A stretch of 45,844 nt of DNA from Bacteroidia bacterium. GTDB taxonomy: Bacteria > Bacteroidota > Bacteroidia > Chitinophagales > Saprospiraceae. The notes beneath the pieces are model-generated. The model made no database searches, was not told the origin of the DNA, and worked only from the letters and a program-made list of their open reading frames with translations. The stretch lies in NCBI GenBank assembly GCA_030429045.1, contig JAUIEA010000014.1, positions 1 through 45,844 of the forward strand. The letters run 5' to 3'. Made by a program: the position numbers and the translations under genes. The stretch's first letter is position 1, and each line of letters opens with the position of its first letter. Below, in pieces: positions 7,309-15,492 of this stretch.

Positions 7309-8299
7309 TTCTCTCCAGTCATATAACACGTTCGGGGTCACCTCCGTCTGTCGGGCTCTTGCCTCGTTTTCAGATGTTGACACCCTGCGTTCACTTCTGG
7401 ATCAGGCGGATGCGCCGGTCTTTATCCTGGGAGGCGGCAGCAATGTGCTTTTCCCTGAACACTTCGATCACTGGGTCCTGCACAACCGGATAGACGGCAT
7501 CTCCATGGTCAACACCAGCGGCAACCAGGTGATCATCCGGGCTGGAGGAGGGGTGATCTGGCATGACCTGGTGACCTGGACTGTCGATCGGGGTTGGGGA
7601 GGTCTCGAAAACCTGGCCCTGATCCCCGGCACCGTGGGCGCCTCACCCATCCAGAATATCGGGGCCTATGGGGTGGAGCTGGTCGATCGGTTTCGCCAGC
7701 TGACGGCGTTTCACCGGGAGAGTGGGGAGGTCAGGACCTTTGATGCTGAAGAATGTGGCTTCGGCTACCGGGACAGCGTGTTCAAACGAGGGGAAAAAGA
7801 TCAATGGGTCATCCTCGATGTGGACATTGTCCTCAGCAGCCAGCCCGAATTGCGCCTGGATTATGGGGCCATCCGCGAGGTCATCGCCGAAGCAGGCGTG
7901 GATCAGCCCGGGATCCGGGATGTGTACAACGCGGTGGTGCAGATCCGGAGAAGTAAACTGCCGGATCCGGCTCAGATCGGAAATGCAGGCAGCTTCTTCA
8001 AGAACCCGGTCGTCCCTACCCGGGATTACCTCCGATTGCAGGAACGCTACCCTCACATACCCGGCTATCCCGTCGATGATGACCACTCCAAGATCCCGGC
8101 CGGTTGGTTGATCGATCAGGCGGGCTGGAAGGGCAAACGCCGTGGTGCCTGCGGGGTTCATGATCGTCAGGCCCTGGTGTTGGTCAATCATGGCGGGGCA
8201 ACGGCCACTCAGATCCGCAGGCTGGCAGAGGAGATCATGCAGGATGTTTTCCGGCGATATGGTGTTCAACTGGAGCAGGAGGTCAATATCCTGGGTTGA
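7289..8299 (+). CDS. murB: UDP-N-acetylenolpyruvoylglucosamine reductase
   Basis: A 336-residue cytoplasmic flavoenzyme that reduces UDP-GlcNAc-enolpyruvate to UDP-MurNAc with NADPH, the second committed step of peptidoglycan synthesis. The FAD-binding part shows VFILGGGSNVLF (residues 44-55) and LALIPGTVGASPIQNIGAYG. GFGYRDSVFK contains Arg161, and GNAGSFFKNP contains Ser235, the proton donor of characterised MurB. The layout, with an extended C-terminal region and the GYRDS block, matches type I MurB. The frame opens at a TTG (7268), but the ATG at 7289 gives the usual start just before YNTFGV. Confidence 0.96.
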   Translation: MSIAYNSSLQSYNTFGVTSVCRALASFSDVDTLRSLLDQADAPVFILGGGSNVLFPEHFDHWVLHNRIDGISMVNTSGNQVIIRAGGGVIWHDLVTWTVDRGWGGLENLALIPGTVGASPIQNIGAYGVELVDRFRQLTAFHRESGEVRTFDAEECGFGYRDSVFKRGEKDQWVILDVDIVLSSQPELRLDYGAIREVIAEAGVDQPGIRDVYNAVVQIRRSKLPDPAQIGNAGSFFKNPVVPTRDYLRLQERYPHIPGYPVDDDHSKIPAGWLIDQAGWKGKRRGACGVHDRQALVLVNHGGATATQIRRLAEEIMQDVFRRYGVQLEQEVNILG

Positions 8300-8384
8300 C
8301 CAGAAACAGACAGTCGGGGTGGTTTACCGGACATTCTGCCCGCTACACCCTACATTTATAGCTTCATTCTGATACAACAACCGT

Positions 8385-9164
8385 ATGATCCAGAAGACAA
8401 TTCTGTGGTGTTGCATTTCACTGTTCTTTCTGAGTCTCTCCATAACCGCAATGGGACAGGGGCGCTATGTCCCGCGACAGGCCCTGAATGAAGCTCCCAT
8501 GCTCTTCCTGAATGCCAACTATTCCATCATGGTTCCCGTGGGTGTTCTGGGGGAACGATTTGGCACCGGGTTCTCGGCGGGAGGACAGGTCGAATGGATG
8601 ACCTGGCCGGGCAACTGGATTCTCGGTATTGACGGGCAGTTCGGATTTGCGGGAAAGGTCAAGGAAAATGTGCTGGACTTCCTGCAGGATGAAGATGGAA
8701 ATATCGTCAGTCGGGATCTGGCGATCTCCCAGGCTTTCCTCCAGCAACGACTCGTCTCGGGCAAGATCGTGATCGGGAAGTTGTTTCCCTTTTATGCCTC
8801 CAACAAGCGATCAGGCCTGCGGGTCACCCTGGGAGGAGGGTACCAGTATCACTGGATCAAGGTCAATGATGAACTGAACTCACTCGCCCAGATCGAAGGG
8901 GATTACGGAGCGGGTTACGACCGGCTGACCGGCGGCGTGTTGTTGTCCGAATTTGTAGGCTATCAGCATATCAGCCTGAACCGGCGTCTCAATTTCTATG
9001 CAGGCGTGGATGTGGGCCAGGCTTTTGGAAAAAGTCTGCGTTCCTACGACTATTCCACCATGCAACGTGACGACCGTTCACGGGTAGATGTGACCCTGAC
9101 CTTCCGTGTGGGCTGGAGTATTCCGCTGTGGACTGGAACGGGTACGGAGGATATATACTATTGA
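8385..9164 (+). CDS. predicted outer-membrane beta-barrel protein
   Basis: A 259-residue secreted protein with a signal peptide (LFFLSLSITAMGQ, cleavage near residue 25). The rest alternates polar and hydrophobic residues in strands rich in Gly and aromatics (FSAGGQVEWMTW, LRVTLGGGYQYHW, LNFYAGVDVGQAFG, VTLTFRVGWSIPLW), as expected for a small outer-membrane barrel. No enzyme motif is visible. It precedes waaA, a neighbourhood I associate with Bacteroidota, which hints at an outer-membrane role. The 8300-8384 gap before it holds no clear promoter. Confidence 0.72.
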   Translation: MIQKTILWCCISLFFLSLSITAMGQGRYVPRQALNEAPMLFLNANYSIMVPVGVLGERFGTGFSAGGQVEWMTWPGNWILGIDGQFGFAGKVKENVLDFLQDEDGNIVSRDLAISQAFLQQRLVSGKIVIGKLFPFYASNKRSGLRVTLGGGYQYHWIKVNDELNSLAQIEGDYGAGYDRLTGGVLLSEFVGYQHISLNRRLNFYAGVDVGQAFGKSLRSYDYSTMQRDDRSRVDVTLTFRVGWSIPLWTGTGTEDIYY

Positions 9165-9168
9165 TCTT

Positions 9169-10413
9169 TTGATTCGCGCTCCCTTGCTCCTTCTCTATCG
9201 GATCCTGAGTCAGCTGGCTCAGCACCTGCTGCCTGTGGTCGGCCTCTTCAGCAAGAAGGTGCGATCCTGGAGGGATGCTCGTGCCCGACAGGAGCTGATG
9301 CCGCCGCCTACCGGAAAAAAGGTGATCTGGATGCATTGCTCTTCCCTGGGTGAATTCGAACAGGGGCGACCGGTATGGGAAGCCTTGCGGGTCCAGGTCC
9401 CGGAAGCCTATCTGTTGCTGAGCTTCTTCTCCTCCTCCGGGTACGACCGCCAGAAAGATAATCCGACCTCCGATCAGGTGGTCTACCTGCCATTGGATAC
9501 ACCCAAACATGCCCGGCAGTGGCTGGATCTGTTTGCACCGGATCTTATCCTGTGGGTGAAATATGATTTCTGGTTCCATTACTGGATGGAAGCCCATCGG
9601 CGCCAGATCCCCATTCTGCTTTTTGCCGCCAGGTTCCGGCAGGATCAGTTCCTGGCAAAGGCCTGGGGTGCGCCCTTTCGGGATATCATCGTTCGGGCAC
9701 ACACCATTTGTGTCCAGGATGAGGACAGTCTCCGGATGCTTGATAAGTGGCAGGTCTCCGGTGCTCTGGTGGCAGGAGATCCGCGCATCGACCGGGTCCT
9801 CAGGATCGCGGAAGGCCCGTTCGAAGATCCGTGGATCGAGTCCTTTATCGCCGGCCAGCCGGTCATGGTCTGTGGCAGCGTTTGGGAGGAGGACCTGGAG
9901 CTGCTCTTACCTGTGCTGAAGGATGGCCCCCTGACCGGATGGAAATGGATCCTGGCCCCCCATGACCTGGCCGAAGGACGGATCAATCACATTCTGGAGG
10001 CATGTGCTGGTGCCGTACGCTATACGCGGGATGGATCAAGTAACCCGGCAGATGCCCGGGTGTTGGTGCTGGATACCATCGGGATGTTGAATCAGGTGTA
10101 TCGATGGGCTGCGATCACATACGTTGGTGGCGGATTCGGACGGTCGGTACACAACCTGCTGGAGCCGGCAGCCTATGGCCAGCCTGTGCTCTTTGGTCCG
10201 TATCACCACAAGTTTCCGGAAGCCCGGGGATTGATGCAGGCAGGAGGAGGCTTTGAGGTACAGGATAGCCCGAGTCTTCAGGCATGCCTGGAGCAATTGC
10301 GTGAGGCTGCCCTGCGTGACGAAGCTGGAAAGGCGGCCAGACAATGGTTGCTGGATCACCAGGGGGCGACGCGTTTGATCCTGGACCGATGTCAGCAGAT
10401 CCTCCATGAATAA
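9169..10413 (+). CDS. waaA: 3-deoxy-D-manno-octulosonic acid transferase
   Basis: Transfers Kdo from CMP-Kdo to lipid A precursor at the cytoplasmic face of the inner membrane. A hydrophobic N-terminal anchor (LLLLYRILSQLAQ) is followed by SSLGEFEQGRPVWEAL, whose Glu in the SLGEFEQGRP block is the presumed catalytic base. The C-terminal Rossmann half has VAGDPRIDRVL, ILAPHDLAEGRI and YVGGGFGRSVHNLLEPAAYG. The frame is open from a GTG at 9106, 59 bases inside the upstream gene. I prefer the TTG at 9169, four bases after that gene's stop, giving 414 residues; a rare ATT at 9160 behind GGAGG is a third option. The start is therefore uncertain, the product is not. Confidence 0.93.
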   Translation: MIRAPLLLLYRILSQLAQHLLPVVGLFSKKVRSWRDARARQELMPPPTGKKVIWMHCSSLGEFEQGRPVWEALRVQVPEAYLLLSFFSSSGYDRQKDNPTSDQVVYLPLDTPKHARQWLDLFAPDLILWVKYDFWFHYWMEAHRRQIPILLFAARFRQDQFLAKAWGAPFRDIIVRAHTICVQDEDSLRMLDKWQVSGALVAGDPRIDRVLRIAEGPFEDPWIESFIAGQPVMVCGSVWEEDLELLLPVLKDGPLTGWKWILAPHDLAEGRINHILEACAGAVRYTRDGSSNPADARVLVLDTIGMLNQVYRWAAITYVGGGFGRSVHNLLEPAAYGQPVLFGPYHHKFPEARGLMQAGGGFEVQDSPSLQACLEQLREAALRDEAGKAARQWLLDHQGATRLILDRCQQILHE

Positions 10414-10431
10414 TCCGTAATTTCGCCGCTG

Positions 10432-11436
10432 ATGTCACAAGCCGATCCTTGGTTGCAATCCTTCACTGGAATGAGAGTCCTCATTCTGGGTGACGTCATG
10501 ATCGACCGGTACGTGCAGGGAAAGGTGACCAGGGTCTCACCGGAGGCGCCGGTGCCAGTGGTGGAATACCGGTCGAGTTCCAACCGGTTGGGTGGCGCCG
10601 CCAATGTTGCGCTGAATGTGCGTGAAATGGGTGCCGAACCCGTCTTGGTCGCCGTGGTCGGTGACGATGCTGAAGCCGAAGAACTGGAAAAACTGGTGGA
10701 GGTGGCCGGACTGTCCTCTCATAGTTTTCTGGTCCGGGAGTCCGGGCGAAAAACCACCATCAAGACCAGGATCATCGCCGGGAATCAACACCTGCTCCGC
10801 GTGGACTCGGAGGACACTCATCCGGTCAGTGAACAGAGCGTCCGCCAGCTCATGGAACGCCTGGAAGCAGAGGTCAAACGAGAGCGGATCGACGTGATCG
10901 TCCTGCAGGATTATGACAAGGGCGTTTTATCACCGGAGATGATCCGTGAGGTCATCAGCCTGGCCAGGAAATATGAGATCCCCGTGACGGTGGATCCGAA
11001 GTTCCGGCATTTTATGATGTATGGCGGTTGTACCCTGTTCAAACCCAACTTGAAGGAACTTTCCGAGGGGTTGGCCAGGGAGGTTGCACCGACGAAGCCT
11101 CAACTGGAACAGGCCGTGCGAGAACTCGCAGGTATGATGCCACATCGGTATTCTCTGATTACCGTGTCGGATAAAGGGATCTACTGGTTTGATCACCAGT
11201 CGCAGCAAGGGGGTATTGTACCACCCGAAATGCGGGATATCGTGGATGTGTGCGGAGCGGGTGATACCGTCATTGCTGTCGCCTCACTCGTCCTGGCTAT
11301 GGGGAAACCCCTTTCCCTAGTAGCGGCTGTTGCCAACCTGGCAGGCGGCCTGGTCTGTGAGCGGGTAGGGGTGGTGCCAGTAGATGCTAAAGCCCTGTTG
11401 GAAGAGGTAAATCGAACAGTTTTGTCAATTGATTGA
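10432..11436 (+). CDS. hldA: D-glycero-beta-D-manno-heptose-7-phosphate kinase
   Basis: A 334-residue PfkB/ribokinase-fold enzyme that phosphorylates heptose-7-phosphate at C1 for ADP-heptose synthesis, used in lipopolysaccharide inner core. Visible signatures are LILGDVMIDRYVQG at the N-terminus, LGGAANVALNVREMG (PfkB signature 1, residues 53-67), VTVDPKF, FKPNLKEL, and VDVCGAGDTVIA with catalytic Asp278. There is no C-terminal nucleotidyltransferase domain, so it corresponds to the kinase half of E. coli HldE (also named RfaE1). It follows waaA by 18 bases in the same unit, consistent with core assembly. Other sugar kinases of the fold are less likely because of the RVSPEAPVPVVE block typical of this family. 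Confidence 0.92.
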   Translation: MSQADPWLQSFTGMRVLILGDVMIDRYVQGKVTRVSPEAPVPVVEYRSSSNRLGGAANVALNVREMGAEPVLVAVVGDDAEAEELEKLVEVAGLSSHSFLVRESGRKTTIKTRIIAGNQHLLRVDSEDTHPVSEQSVRQLMERLEAEVKRERIDVIVLQDYDKGVLSPEMIREVISLARKYEIPVTVDPKFRHFMMYGGCTLFKPNLKELSEGLAREVAPTKPQLEQAVRELAGMMPHRYSLITVSDKGIYWFDHQSQQGGIVPPEMRDIVDVCGAGDTVIAVASLVLAMGKPLSLVAAVANLAGGLVCERVGVVPVDAKALLEEVNRTVLSID

Positions 11437-11440
11437 CAAA
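11421..11440. other. 20-bp near-perfect palindrome across the hldA stop codon
   Basis: TTTGTCAATTGATTGACAAA has 9-bp arms around a TG centre. The hldA stop TGA (11434-11436) is inside it. No T-run follows, so it is not a standard terminator; a protein-binding site is possible. The rest of the gap to 11544 shows no confident promoter. Confidence 0.4.
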
Positions 11441-11544
11441 TGTGATGTAACATTCCCGACAGATGGTGCTTTTGTCCCCTTCATTTGAAAGTTTCTCCTT
11501 ATTTTTCGGCAATTCTCTTTACAACTAAAAAAAACTGTGCTCCT

Positions 11545-13998
11545 ATGAGAATCAAACCTTTACAATTGATGAATGTCTTACTATCCGGACTGTTGGTGCT
11601 GGCCACCATCGCTGTGCAGGCCCAGCCTGCCAACGATGACTGTTCCGGTGCAATTGAATTGACCGTTGCGGATAGTGAAGCCAATGCCGTCCTGGTGGCC
11701 GGGGATACCCGCGAAACTGTGGATGAAGCGTCTGCAGGCATTCCCGTTTGCTCCGGCAACTTCTATCGCGATGCTGTCTGGTATAAGTTTACAGCTCCGG
11801 CTACACCTTATCCCAATGGTTTCTCGATCAAGATCTACTACGGCGATGAGCCCGATGATTTCGCCAGCCCTGGTGCCGCTTTGTATGCATCATGTGATGG
11901 CGATCCTGCCAACCAGCCATTGTTCTGTGCTAATGCCCCGGCCAATGACGTTATTCTCTTCGGAGAACTGTGTCCTGAACTGGTAGCAGGTGCAACGTAT
12001 TATGTTCGTGTCTGGTCCAATGATGGCCCGGCTGCAGACTGGCAGGCAGGTGCAGGTACATTCCGTATCGCAGCCTTTGAAAACGATCCTCCCGCAGACG
12101 TGTATAACGTCCTTTGGGATGAAGGTGACTTCGATGGTGGCCTGAATGGCTGGACCACTGAAGGGATCATCTGCGCCAATGACGGCGAAGGAAATCCGGT
12201 AGATGCTTCCAATGCATTGTGGGCTTGGGCGATCGATGGTCTGACTCAGGGTAACCTGTGGGCGGGTCAGCGTATTGCTTCACGTACCGCCTGTAATGGT
12301 GCGATGGTGTTTGACTCTGACTACCTCGACAACGGTGGTGTGGCAAACAACTTCGGATTTGGTCCATGTCCTGCTGCGCAGGAAGGATCTCTGACCTCTC
12401 CTCCGATCGACCTGAGTGGTTTCAGCGTTTCCGGTGTATCTCTGCTGTTCCATCAGCGGACGACGCAGTTCCAGAGCACCTACTTTGTAGAGTACTCCCT
12501 GGATGGTGGCAACAGCTGGATCTCCATCGAGATCAACCAGGATGTGGAAGCCTTTACAACCGCAACCCCTCCGGGTGTGAACCCTACGTTTGACGGACAG
12601 ACCCGTGTGCCACTACCCGGTGCTGCTGGTTCGACCAACCTGCAGGTACGCTTCCGCATTGAGGCCAACTACTACTACTGGATCATCGATGATGTCCAGA
12701 TCGTAGAGACCGAGTGTAACAACATGCGTGCGAACGAATTCATGGCCATTGCGCCGAATGCCACCTGGCAGAAGGATCAGTTGCATGACTTCGGTGCGTT
12801 GATCGACATCGAGAATGTCGGTGCTTGCTCACAGACCGGTGTTGCCGTTGACTATGAGGTTAAGGATGAGGCTGGAAATGTAGTCGCTTCCGGTACGAAA
12901 GACTATGGTACCATCATGAATGACTCCATTGCTGAAAACGATCCATTCGCAGATTGCTTCACCCTGCCATCGGATGCTTCCGGCATGTACACAGGTACCT
13001 ATACTGTTCGCTCTGACTCAATGGACTTTGATGAAACGAATAACTCGCAGTCATTCCGTTTCATGATCAGTGAAAACCAGATGGCCAAGGAAATCCCTGG
13101 TGGTCAGTACTCAGGACTTCGTCCTGTGGCCACGAGCGGAAGCCTGAACTATTCCATGGGTAACTACTATTACATCACAAACGGTGCAGATTGGAAAGCA
13201 TGCGAGGTCGAAGTTGGAATTTCCAATGCGGACGACATGGGCCCAAGTGTGGTCGGTGCAGATGTCAGCATCTTTATCTACCTCTATGAGTGGGAAGATG
13301 ATGGAGACGCAGAGTTCCAAACTGGGGACGAAGGTTTCCTCGTCGGTTTTGGTGAATATTTGTTCCAGGATGGTGATCCTGCAAATACCATCTTCACCAT
13401 TCCATTGAATAATACGGACAATTTTGAACAATGTGTCAACTTGCAAGATGACACAAAGTACATCCTGGTCATGAGCTATGAAGAGCCTATTGGTATCACG
13501 CCTCAGACCCTTCCATTGTTCATGTTGATGAGCAGTGATTTCAACTATGCTGCGACTCGCTTGCTCACAGCTCCTGTTGATGCAGGTGGTCTGGGCATGT
13601 GCACAGAAGCATATGGTGAATTCCTGAATGCAGGTTTGGCCGATGACCTTATGGGTAATGGTGCCTTCGCCACAGGTGAAGTACCAGTTCTGCGTCTGAA
13701 CATGGAGCCTGTAGTTTCCATCGAAGATGAGCCACTGGCCGAGAACAACAAGATCAGCATCCTGCCAAATCCGGTGAATGAGCTGTTGAGTGTGAACATG
13801 GACTTCGTGCAGAGCATGGACCAGGTGAACATCCGTATCAGCGATATCACTGGTAAGGCCATGATGAATCAGACCCTCTCTGGTGTACAGCAGACCACGT
13901 GGACACACAACGTCAGCAGTATGGCCAACGGTTCTTACATCCTGTATGTGACCACACCTCAGGGTGTACGCACCGAGAAGTTTGTCATCCAGCACTAA
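11545..13998 (+). CDS. large secreted multidomain protein with T9SS type A sorting domain (paralog 1)
   Basis: An 817-residue extracellular protein. Start chosen at the ATG at 11545, directly before the signal peptide (LLSGLLVLATIAVQAQ). Domains: residues 28-190, a NDDCSGAIEL...DAVWYKFTAP module of the kind common in Bacteroidota surface proteins; about 195-385, a jelly-roll-like part (GAMVFDSDYLDNGG, LTSPPIDLSG, FVEYSLDGGNSW, YYYWIIDDVQIVE); about 390-740, a Cys-containing C-terminal module; last 75 residues, the T9SS sorting domain (ILPNPVNELL, VNIRISDITGK, VRTEKFVIQ). Arg codons are almost all CGT or CGC, unlike neighbouring genes, suggesting very high expression. It is probably an abundant surface or matrix protein; ligand unknown. 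An intrinsic terminator follows. Confidence 0.88.
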   Translation: MRIKPLQLMNVLLSGLLVLATIAVQAQPANDDCSGAIELTVADSEANAVLVAGDTRETVDEASAGIPVCSGNFYRDAVWYKFTAPATPYPNGFSIKIYYGDEPDDFASPGAALYASCDGDPANQPLFCANAPANDVILFGELCPELVAGATYYVRVWSNDGPAADWQAGAGTFRIAAFENDPPADVYNVLWDEGDFDGGLNGWTTEGIICANDGEGNPVDASNALWAWAIDGLTQGNLWAGQRIASRTACNGAMVFDSDYLDNGGVANNFGFGPCPAAQEGSLTSPPIDLSGFSVSGVSLLFHQRTTQFQSTYFVEYSLDGGNSWISIEINQDVEAFTTATPPGVNPTFDGQTRVPLPGAAGSTNLQVRFRIEANYYYWIIDDVQIVETECNNMRANEFMAIAPNATWQKDQLHDFGALIDIENVGACSQTGVAVDYEVKDEAGNVVASGTKDYGTIMNDSIAENDPFADCFTLPSDASGMYTGTYTVRSDSMDFDETNNSQSFRFMISENQMAKEIPGGQYSGLRPVATSGSLNYSMGNYYYITNGADWKACEVEVGISNADDMGPSVVGADVSIFIYLYEWEDDGDAEFQTGDEGFLVGFGEYLFQDGDPANTIFTIPLNNTDNFEQCVNLQDDTKYILVMSYEEPIGITPQTLPLFMLMSSDFNYAATRLLTAPVDAGGLGMCTEAYGEFLNAGLADDLMGNGAFATGEVPVLRLNMEPVVSIEDEPLAENNKISILPNPVNELLSVNMDFVQSMDQVNIRISDITGKAMMNQTLSGVQQTTWTHNVSSMANGSYILYVTTPQGVRTEKFVIQH

Positions 13999-14109
13999 GC
14001 TGTGATGAACATCCATTCTTAGATCATAGAAAGCGCCATTCGCCTCACGGTGGATGGCGCTTTTTTCTTTTCATGGATCCCAGGTGCCGGGATCACAAAT
14101 CTGTCGATG
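13831..14109 (+). repeat. 279-bp direct repeat, copy A (sorting domain end, terminator, downstream leader)
   Basis: Matches 17752-18030 without gaps at a constant offset of 3921 bases. It covers the last 56 codons of paralog 1, the terminator, and 38 bases beyond it that are identical in both copies (14072-14109). These 38 bases include a GATCCC/GGGATC hairpin (14076-14094). Upstream of 13831 and downstream of 14109 the similarity falls abruptly. Confidence 0.9.
14033..14070 (+). terminator. intrinsic terminator after paralog 1
   Basis: GCGCCATTCGCC (14033-14044) pairs with GGTGGATGGCGC (14049-14060) with two G-T wobbles around a TCAC loop, followed by ttttttcttt. Confidence 0.85.
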
Positions 14110-15453
14110 ATGCGTTCTGCCATCTACCCGGCCCGTTTAAACCTTGCCCTCATTTTCCTGCTGGTTTTATCCAGCATGTTACGACCTGTCATTGCATTCA
14201 GTCAGTGTGAAGGTGTAAGGGCGACATCCAATTTTGCCATCCCGCCCTATGCCATGTGGCATTATTCCCAGCTCCGCGATTTTTCAGTGTATCAGGAGAT
14301 TGAAGTGGATACATCCTGTGGCCCAGTTCAGTATAAGATTGCTTTCCACATCTGGCAGGAAGGGGGAGACACGCTTATTTCTATTCCAGATCTCGAATCT
14401 TTGGGGACACCCTATTGTTTGCCCTTCCCGAAAGATGCACCCTGGGGGAATTATACGGGACGGTATACCGTGACCTCAGACCTGCCCGGGGATGACCTGT
14501 CGGATAATGAGCAGTTTTTTCATTTTGTGATTGGCGGGCATCGGTATGCCAAGGAAATATTATTCCAGCCATACATCACATTGGAACTAACAGAAGATCG
14601 GCCACTATTTGGCTCTTATTTTTTTATTAACGAGGCATTTGATATCGATATTTCTCATTTCTTGGATTGTGTTGAAGTGGGTATGGCGAATCCGGAGGCA
14701 TTCAAACCAAGTGTCCTGGGCGAGCAAGGGTACATACTTGCACTGATATATGAATGGAAGGATAAGAACCAGGACGGATTTTGGGATTGGGAAGGCGAAA
14801 CCAATAATGTAGGATTTGGCGTACATGAATTTGAAGAGAATGAACAACCGAATTCTTTGATTCGTATGGAAATCCTTAAAACAATAGATTTTGAATTCGG
14901 GGTCGCATTAGACCACGATGCCGTGTACCTGGTGGCAGCAGTGATTGATCAGGGGCAGGATACAATACAGGTGCCTAAAATGTTGTATAGCGTAGAACAT
15001 GATTATACTCTGAATAACGAATGGAATCAATTTCAACCCTATGGCACTATAGATCCAGATTGCTCTGAACGAATGGGCCAATTGATTTCTGAACCAGATA
15101 TTCTGGGAATAAAACTAGGTGCCTTTCCCCTGGATACGGTTCCGTTGATTCGCGTTATGTTTACATGCCATACTCCAAGTCAAGTTGAGGAGGAGATAAA
15201 ACCCCAAACCTCATTATTAGTGGCTAATCTGGTACATGATTATGTCACTGTCAGGATTGAGCCTGTGATGTCCAAGGACGCAACCTTGATGATCGTCCGA
15301 CTGGATGGGGCGATTGTCTATCAACAAAAGATGGGCAGCTCAGATAATAGTCCTGGAGTTATATCAGTTGCCCATCTGCCGCCCGGGGCATATTTCGCCA
15401 CGTTGCGCTATCGGGATGGGGTGCGCACCGAGAAATTCTTTATTCAACGATAA
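14107..15453 (+). CDS. secreted T9SS-cluster protein lacking the N-terminal half (paralog 2)
   Basis: A 448-residue secreted protein; start at the ATG at 14107 (ATGATG, so 14110 is equally possible) with signal LALIFLLVLSSMLRPVIAF. From residue 33 on it aligns with the C-terminal module of paralogs 1 and 3: RATSNFAIPPYAMWHYSQLRDF matches the NATWQKDQLHDF region, then AKE, CVEVGMANPEAFKPSVLG, LIYEWKD and NNVGFG. The two N-terminal domains are absent. The end keeps PPGAYFATLRYRDG and VRTEKFFIQ of a T9SS sorting domain, but it is more diverged than in the other two. Codon use is AT-richer than in paralog 1. It may be a partner subunit or a decayed paralog; the frame is intact, so it is probably expressed. 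Confidence 0.75.
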   Translation: MMRSAIYPARLNLALIFLLVLSSMLRPVIAFSQCEGVRATSNFAIPPYAMWHYSQLRDFSVYQEIEVDTSCGPVQYKIAFHIWQEGGDTLISIPDLESLGTPYCLPFPKDAPWGNYTGRYTVTSDLPGDDLSDNEQFFHFVIGGHRYAKEILFQPYITLELTEDRPLFGSYFFINEAFDIDISHFLDCVEVGMANPEAFKPSVLGEQGYILALIYEWKDKNQDGFWDWEGETNNVGFGVHEFEENEQPNSLIRMEILKTIDFEFGVALDHDAVYLVAAVIDQGQDTIQVPKMLYSVEHDYTLNNEWNQFQPYGTIDPDCSERMGQLISEPDILGIKLGAFPLDTVPLIRVMFTCHTPSQVEEEIKPQTSLLVANLVHDYVTVRIEPVMSKDATLMIVRLDGAIVYQQKMGSSDNSPGVISVAHLPPGAYFATLRYRDGVRTEKFFIQR

Positions 15454-15492
15454 CGTTGGAATCCCAAAGAGGGATATAATAATACCTGGATC

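Noticed and set aside
14107-15453. Pseudogene call for paralog 2
   Set aside because: The frame is intact over 448 codons with its own signal peptide, so a functional short form is at least as likely.
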